Assembly: GCA_008690995.1 (NCBI GenBank)
Contig: VRMN01000002.1
Location: forward strand, 62,001 to 126,000
DNA length: 64,000 bases
Origin: Porphyridium purpureum
Taxonomy: Eukaryota; Rhodophyta; Bangiophyceae; Porphyridiales; Porphyridiaceae
Reading direction: 5' to 3'
The notes beneath the pieces are model-generated. The model saw only the letters and a program-made list of their open reading frames with translations. It did not search any database and had not been told where the DNA came from. Below, piece by piece: positions 60,984-64,000 of this stretch (the first letter of the stretch is position 1; the number at the start of each line of letters is the position of its first letter). Position numbers and translations under genes: made by a program.

Positions 60984-61694
60984 GTGCAGGCACGCGCACA
61001 GCATATGCATGCTTTTCCTCCGCGGACGCCTGGATCCGTGCGGCGCCCAGAAAATGAGGGCGTAGTTGAGGTATCTTCCTGGGGTTACCGGGCATCCGCG
61101 CGTAGGCCGAGGCCCATGTATGATGAACGCGTGCGCGTTTCGCAGGGCACCGAACCGTTTTATCGTCATGTTTTGAGACCCGTACTATCGCCTGGGGTAC
61201 CCCCTCTGTATGGACAGGGCTCAAGGCCGTACGATGAGCCCGTCGAGTGGCCATACGAAAGATGGCCTGCACCAGTGCAGGCCCAAGACTATGCGGTGCC
61301 CTTTGCAAGCACGCGTGCACCGATGTATGCACCTGTTCGTGCACGCGCATTGCATGAAGTACCAGATGAGACTGCGCTTTGGGAAGCATTGCAGCGGCAA
61401 GAGTATGATCCGCATGCACGGACGTACGTCAGATCTCCAGGCACCTGGCATGAAGCAGGTGCTTCTTCGCACATGCCTCCTGGAGGATGGCCCCAACCCG
61501 CACGGGCGCCTGCCGCGTACGAAAGGTCTTTCGGGTACGAAAGGCCTCCTCGCTACGAGAGACCTTGGCCAGCGCAACGTGTACACGAGAATCCGGTTGG
61601 GTACGACAGTTCATCCTTTCCATTGCGCTTTCGTGTACACGATGTTCCCACCGGGTATGAAAGGCAGCATCTGCCCCCCTGCACACGGACTTGA
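60984..61694 (+). CDS. element-borne Pro/Tyr/Arg-rich low-complexity protein
   Basis: 236 codons. The frame is open upstream to about 60825 (GEGSPRIPRFRRASEFGHDD), so the true start is unclear. The sequence is dominated by Pro, Tyr, Arg and Glu with YERP-type repeats (YERSFGYERPPRYERP) and RPYDEPVEWPYERWPAP, as in disordered scaffold or RNA-binding tails. An AATAAA about 215 bp after its stop (61911) could be its polyadenylation signal. No homology recognised. Confidence 0.4.
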   Translation: MQARAQHMHAFPPRTPGSVRRPENEGVVEVSSWGYRASARRPRPMYDERVRVSQGTEPFYRHVLRPVLSPGVPPLYGQGSRPYDEPVEWPYERWPAPVQAQDYAVPFASTRAPMYAPVRARALHEVPDETALWEALQRQEYDPHARTYVRSPGTWHEAGASSHMPPGGWPQPARAPAAYERSFGYERPPRYERPWPAQRVHENPVGYDSSSFPLRFRVHDVPTGYERQHLPPCTRT

Positions 61695-61939
61695 ACCAGC
61701 CGGATAAACGCACGTGCATGACGCTTCGGGTCATTCGTTTCACGGTAGCGTCTCTGATTTACCATCGGGTCAGCCGACAGACGAACAGATGTACATCAAT
61801 CCAGAGCATGAGCCGGAAGCGTCTGACCCTGCGAGCTGGAGCTTGCACTAGTTGTGAGCTGTACAGCATGTGCTTGCTGTAGACGCTGCTCAGAGATGTT
61901 TGTTGTCGAATAAACGACGTACGTCCTTGTTTCCACACT

Positions 61940-63994
61940 TTACGCCCACAACTCTATACCATCGAATATATCGGGTCGTAGAATGAACCACCACCTAGCA
62001 GGTACCTGTTCATCAACACCTGCACGCCCAATACCACAGCGCGAAGCGCATTGAGATGAAGAAGCATACGCTTCACCTGGATCAAGAGCGGTACCGCTAT
62101 TGTAAGTATCCAGAAAGGCTGTAATCTTGCAACGGAGCTGCGACGCAAGCACAATTTTGACTTCATCGTCTTCACGTACGTGATCAAAAATGCCTCGTAA
62201 GTGTGTACATACTGTCGCGCCACCACGGCTCCGAGGCACACGCTCTACTTTCAAGTGTCGTACGATGGCGATATCCTGTACAGACGGCATACCCTGCACA
62301 GGGTCCCGTGGTAATACTCCTTTCGTCTGGATTGGATGTACATCAACGTCGATTGTCCCAATCAAGACGAGACGGGCATATCGAAGACGCTGACGTACGT
62401 CATCCCAATACTGAATAAAGTCATACCTTTCCTTGCCGTAGTAGTCCCAGTACGCAACAAAGCGCTCACTCTGCATGTTCGCATGGTTGTGCCGCACGGC
62501 GATACGAGGCGTATAGCACACCTTATACTCTTGCTCGTACGAGTTTTGCATTTCATCCGACATCCATGTGCGCCGACCCTTCTGAACGTGATGCGTAAGT
62601 GAGTCCCACACCGTGACTGCTTCTTTCATGGTCGATGTACATCCAACTGACGCTGAGACCGTGTGTGTAGTGCTTGGAAACGAAGGCATCGCCGTCACTT
62701 GAAAAGACCATTCATCTGTCGATCGCGCACGGACACAGGTCCAGGAGTAGACAATCCCTTCCGGCCACGACCCCGTGCATACCACATCTTCCGGTACTGG
62801 AGCTGCTCTAAACTCTAAAGGATGTGTCGGTTCACCGATTCCATGGTCGTGCGACATTGACGGGATGCGCTCTGCCGGATCTAAAAGTAAGCTACTGATG
62901 TCTGCAAGATCGAATCGCTCATGCTGTTCAAGCATGTATCTATGCGGTACCGCCAGATTTACGCCAGCCACTTTTCTGTGCACCCTTTTGCATATGCGCA
63001 TGAGAGACTCGCTTGTACAAGTGTCGTGTAATCGCTTGCGCCCGAACTCCTCCAGATCTTTGCACAGATGCAAGAGCGCATGAAGTTTTGGCGCATCCCA
63101 AACAATTCCCGTCAAGTACTTGAGCTGCTGTATCTTATCCATGAGACTCGATACTAGATCTCTTCCTTCACGTACGTGTGCATCTGTTGGTCGAGCAAGA
63201 GACATCTTCGCGTACACGGATAAGGCTTGACAACACGTGATAAGATACACTGCTTTCCAGGCAGGGCCCATGGTCTTGTAATATCCATCGCAGGCGACAG
63301 CCACAATGACTTGTACAAGTAGTCCTGGCGAGTACTTATTCTCCACCATCTTGGACAACTGCTCGAACGGATTTGGCGTACGTCGGATCGGAATGTATAC
63401 TCCGGAAGAACGTGATAGACGCTCACGATCTTGTACCGTGCTGATTACAACCAAGCACTTGCCCAATGCAGAGTTACGAATGCGTGTAATGTTGTCAGCC
63501 GTTCGGCGTCCACCACTTACCTTTCGGCGTTTCTTTTGTCGTGTGGTACCACCATCATCACCGTCACTCGTTTCCGAGGAGGTGATCTCGTCACTGTCAA
63601 TTTCCATATCTTGCCCGAACCCAGACGCGTCGAGTTGCGCCACGGAAGCTGTTCCGCGTATGCGTCTGTCTTGTGCGTACCGGTCCAGAATGTACAAGGC
63701 TATGTTTGCCAGTTGACGGAGTATTCCAAGCTTGAAGCCATGCATCCAGTCCACACCAACGAGTGCAAAGAGACCGCGTTTATCCCAACGATTGAGGTAC
63801 CTCGCTTTTGCACCTGGAATATGGCGTATATTATATTTTGCACGCTGCCTGGCAGCACCTCCGCCCGACTGCTCAGCTATCGCAAACATGGGCTCTTCTT
63901 CGCGGTACTCAAAGCTCGTGTACGCGTTGAATGCCTCAGATCCAGGAACAAGACATACTTGACAGGGCCGCTCCTGAGTCATACGCGAGTTCAA
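61940..63994 (-). CDS. transposase-like protein (CACTA/Plavaka type), N-terminus outside window
   Basis: At least 684 residues; no convincing start before the window edge, so it is partial. Features shared with Tnp2/Plavaka-type transposases are VGVDWMHGFKLGILRQLAN (about residue 80-98, the D.xH...G.xK block), and WDAPKLHALLHLCKDLEEFG followed by TSESLMRICKRVHRKVAG and HRYMLEQHERFDL (about 300-365, equivalent to the PKxHxLxH...FG...ExxH...ML..R region). A C-terminal RYARLVLIGTIDVD resembles the post-catalytic domain. An acidic and basic insert (SETSDGDDGG, RQKKRRKVSGGRR) looks like a nuclear signal. I assign it by motif order alone. A KDZ-type transposase is the alternative. Confidence 0.5.
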   Translation of the reverse strand: MNSRMTQERPCQVCLVPGSEAFNAYTSFEYREEEPMFAIAEQSGGGAARQRAKYNIRHIPGAKARYLNRWDKRGLFALVGVDWMHGFKLGILRQLANIALYILDRYAQDRRIRGTASVAQLDASGFGQDMEIDSDEITSSETSDGDDGGTTRQKKRRKVSGGRRTADNITRIRNSALGKCLVVISTVQDRERLSRSSGVYIPIRRTPNPFEQLSKMVENKYSPGLLVQVIVAVACDGYYKTMGPAWKAVYLITCCQALSVYAKMSLARPTDAHVREGRDLVSSLMDKIQQLKYLTGIVWDAPKLHALLHLCKDLEEFGRKRLHDTCTSESLMRICKRVHRKVAGVNLAVPHRYMLEQHERFDLADISSLLLDPAERIPSMSHDHGIGEPTHPLEFRAAPVPEDVVCTGSWPEGIVYSWTCVRARSTDEWSFQVTAMPSFPSTTHTVSASVGCTSTMKEAVTVWDSLTHHVQKGRRTWMSDEMQNSYEQEYKVCYTPRIAVRHNHANMQSERFVAYWDYYGKERYDFIQYWDDVRQRLRYARLVLIGTIDVDVHPIQTKGVLPRDPVQGMPSVQDIAIVRHLKVERVPRSRGGATVCTHLRGIFDHVREDDEVKIVLASQLRCKITAFLDTYNSGTALDPGEAYASSSQCASRCGIGRAGVDEQVPARWWFILRPDIFDGIELWA

Positions 63995-64000
63995 CGTAAC

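Larger units (their letters stand above)
54193..64000. mobile_element. candidate large DNA transposon (CACTA/Plavaka-like), right end outside window
   Basis: A packed block of non-host-looking genes: one transposase-like protein, a PWWP-like protein, a coiled-coil protein, two diverged paralogues and a Pro/Tyr/Arg-rich protein. It is preceded by an AT-rich tract and a 64-bp minisatellite, and marked throughout by GTAC-centred palindromes. Subterminal repeats next to a gene-bearing interior are usual for CACTA-type elements. I have not found terminal inverted repeats; one terminus is beyond the window and the other may be to the left of the Tc1 and gypsy insertions, as far as about 46.2 kb. 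I saw no capsid, packaging ATPase or DNA polymerase. Confidence 0.45.
54660..64000. repeat. field of GTAC-centred short palindromes
   Basis: By-eye count: about 114 GTAC tetramers in 9.3 kb (about one per 82 bp; one per 256 expected for even composition). About 64 are the centre of perfect palindromes of 8 bp or more, most often exactly 10 bp. Examples: TCGCGTACGCGA near 54862, GAGGTACCTC at 55731 and 63795, ATCGTGTACACGAT at 58113, TCACGTACGTGA at 62172, TGACGTACGTCA at 62391, TCAAGTACTTGA at 63112, ACTTGTACAAGT at 63309. GGTACC alone occurs about 22 times. They lie in coding sequence of both strands. Confidence 0.85.

Noticed and set aside
54193-64000. Polinton or giant-virus insertion
   Set aside because: I see no capsid, packaging ATPase, protein-primed polymerase or viral protease; the only replicative-type gene resembles a cut-and-paste transposase. 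Genes beyond the right edge could change this.
54660-64000. GTAC excess as a simple genome-wide bias
   Set aside because: Host genes counted in the same window have GTAC near or slightly above expectation with palindromic extension at chance level, so the signal is local. A genome-wide count would settle it.
1-64000. tRNA and rRNA genes
   Set aside because: I looked for T-loop-like GGTTCGAATC patterns and rRNA cores and found nothing convincing; the tRNA-like match is only the gypsy primer-binding site.

Overview
The window looks like nuclear DNA of a compact, intron-poor, GC-rich photosynthetic eukaryote, most probably a unicellular red alga of the Porphyridium type. This is an inference. 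It rests on uninterrupted long reading frames, a plastid lumen protein with a bipartite, twin-arginine leader, carbohydrate-type sulfotransferases (these algae make sulfated wall polysaccharide), and ordinary eukaryotic trafficking and ubiquitin genes.

Layout. 0-6.3 kb is gene-poor and decayed; its one recognisable gene is a carbohydrate sulfotransferase with a stop codon inside its PAPS-binding motif. 6.5-16.4 kb holds three related, organelle-targeted-looking helical-repeat (PPR-like) proteins with a UDP-sugar glycosyltransferase between the first two. 16.9-25.5 kb carries a MATE exporter, an FBXO31-like F-box protein, a p24/emp24 cargo receptor and a large repeat-rich WD40 protein. A nearly intact Ty1/copia element (25987-32055, TSD AAGGC) follows. 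32.4-45.4 kb is a second host block: short-chain dehydrogenase, RING protein, DUF1499 lumen protein, glycine-rich membrane protein, type II sulfotransferase, an unknown acidic protein, a TBC Rab-GAP and a frameshifted leishmanolysin-like protease.

From about 46.2 kb to the right edge the DNA is mobile-element territory. An AT-rich tract is interrupted by a Tc1/mariner element (47041-48584, TA duplication, perfect 28-bp terminal inverted repeats) and a Ty3/gypsy element (48737-54192, TSD ATCAT). A 64-bp minisatellite and a packed block of five or so divergently arranged, unfamiliar genes follow. These are a coiled-coil protein, a PWWP-like reader, two diverged paralogues in opposite orientation, a Pro/Tyr/Arg-rich protein, and a protein resembling CACTA/Plavaka transposases that runs off the window.

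The strongest unexplained signal is in that last block. From about 54.66 kb to 64 kb the tetramer GTAC is about three times over-represented, and more than half of its copies sit at the exact centre of perfect palindromes of 8-14 bp (typically 10 bp) whose flanks differ from site to site. Host genes in the same window do not show this. I propose that the block is a large, undescribed DNA transposon or element family marked by GTAC-centred iterated palindromes.

The host genes do not form a pathway. Themes are secretory-pathway and wall biology (two sulfotransferases, glycosyltransferase, p24, Rab-GAP, secreted protease), ubiquitin targeting (F-box, RING) and plastid or mitochondrial functions (PPR-like proteins, DUF1499, MATE). 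Several host frames end in single-base shifts, which may be real decay or residual assembly errors. All counts here were made by eye.
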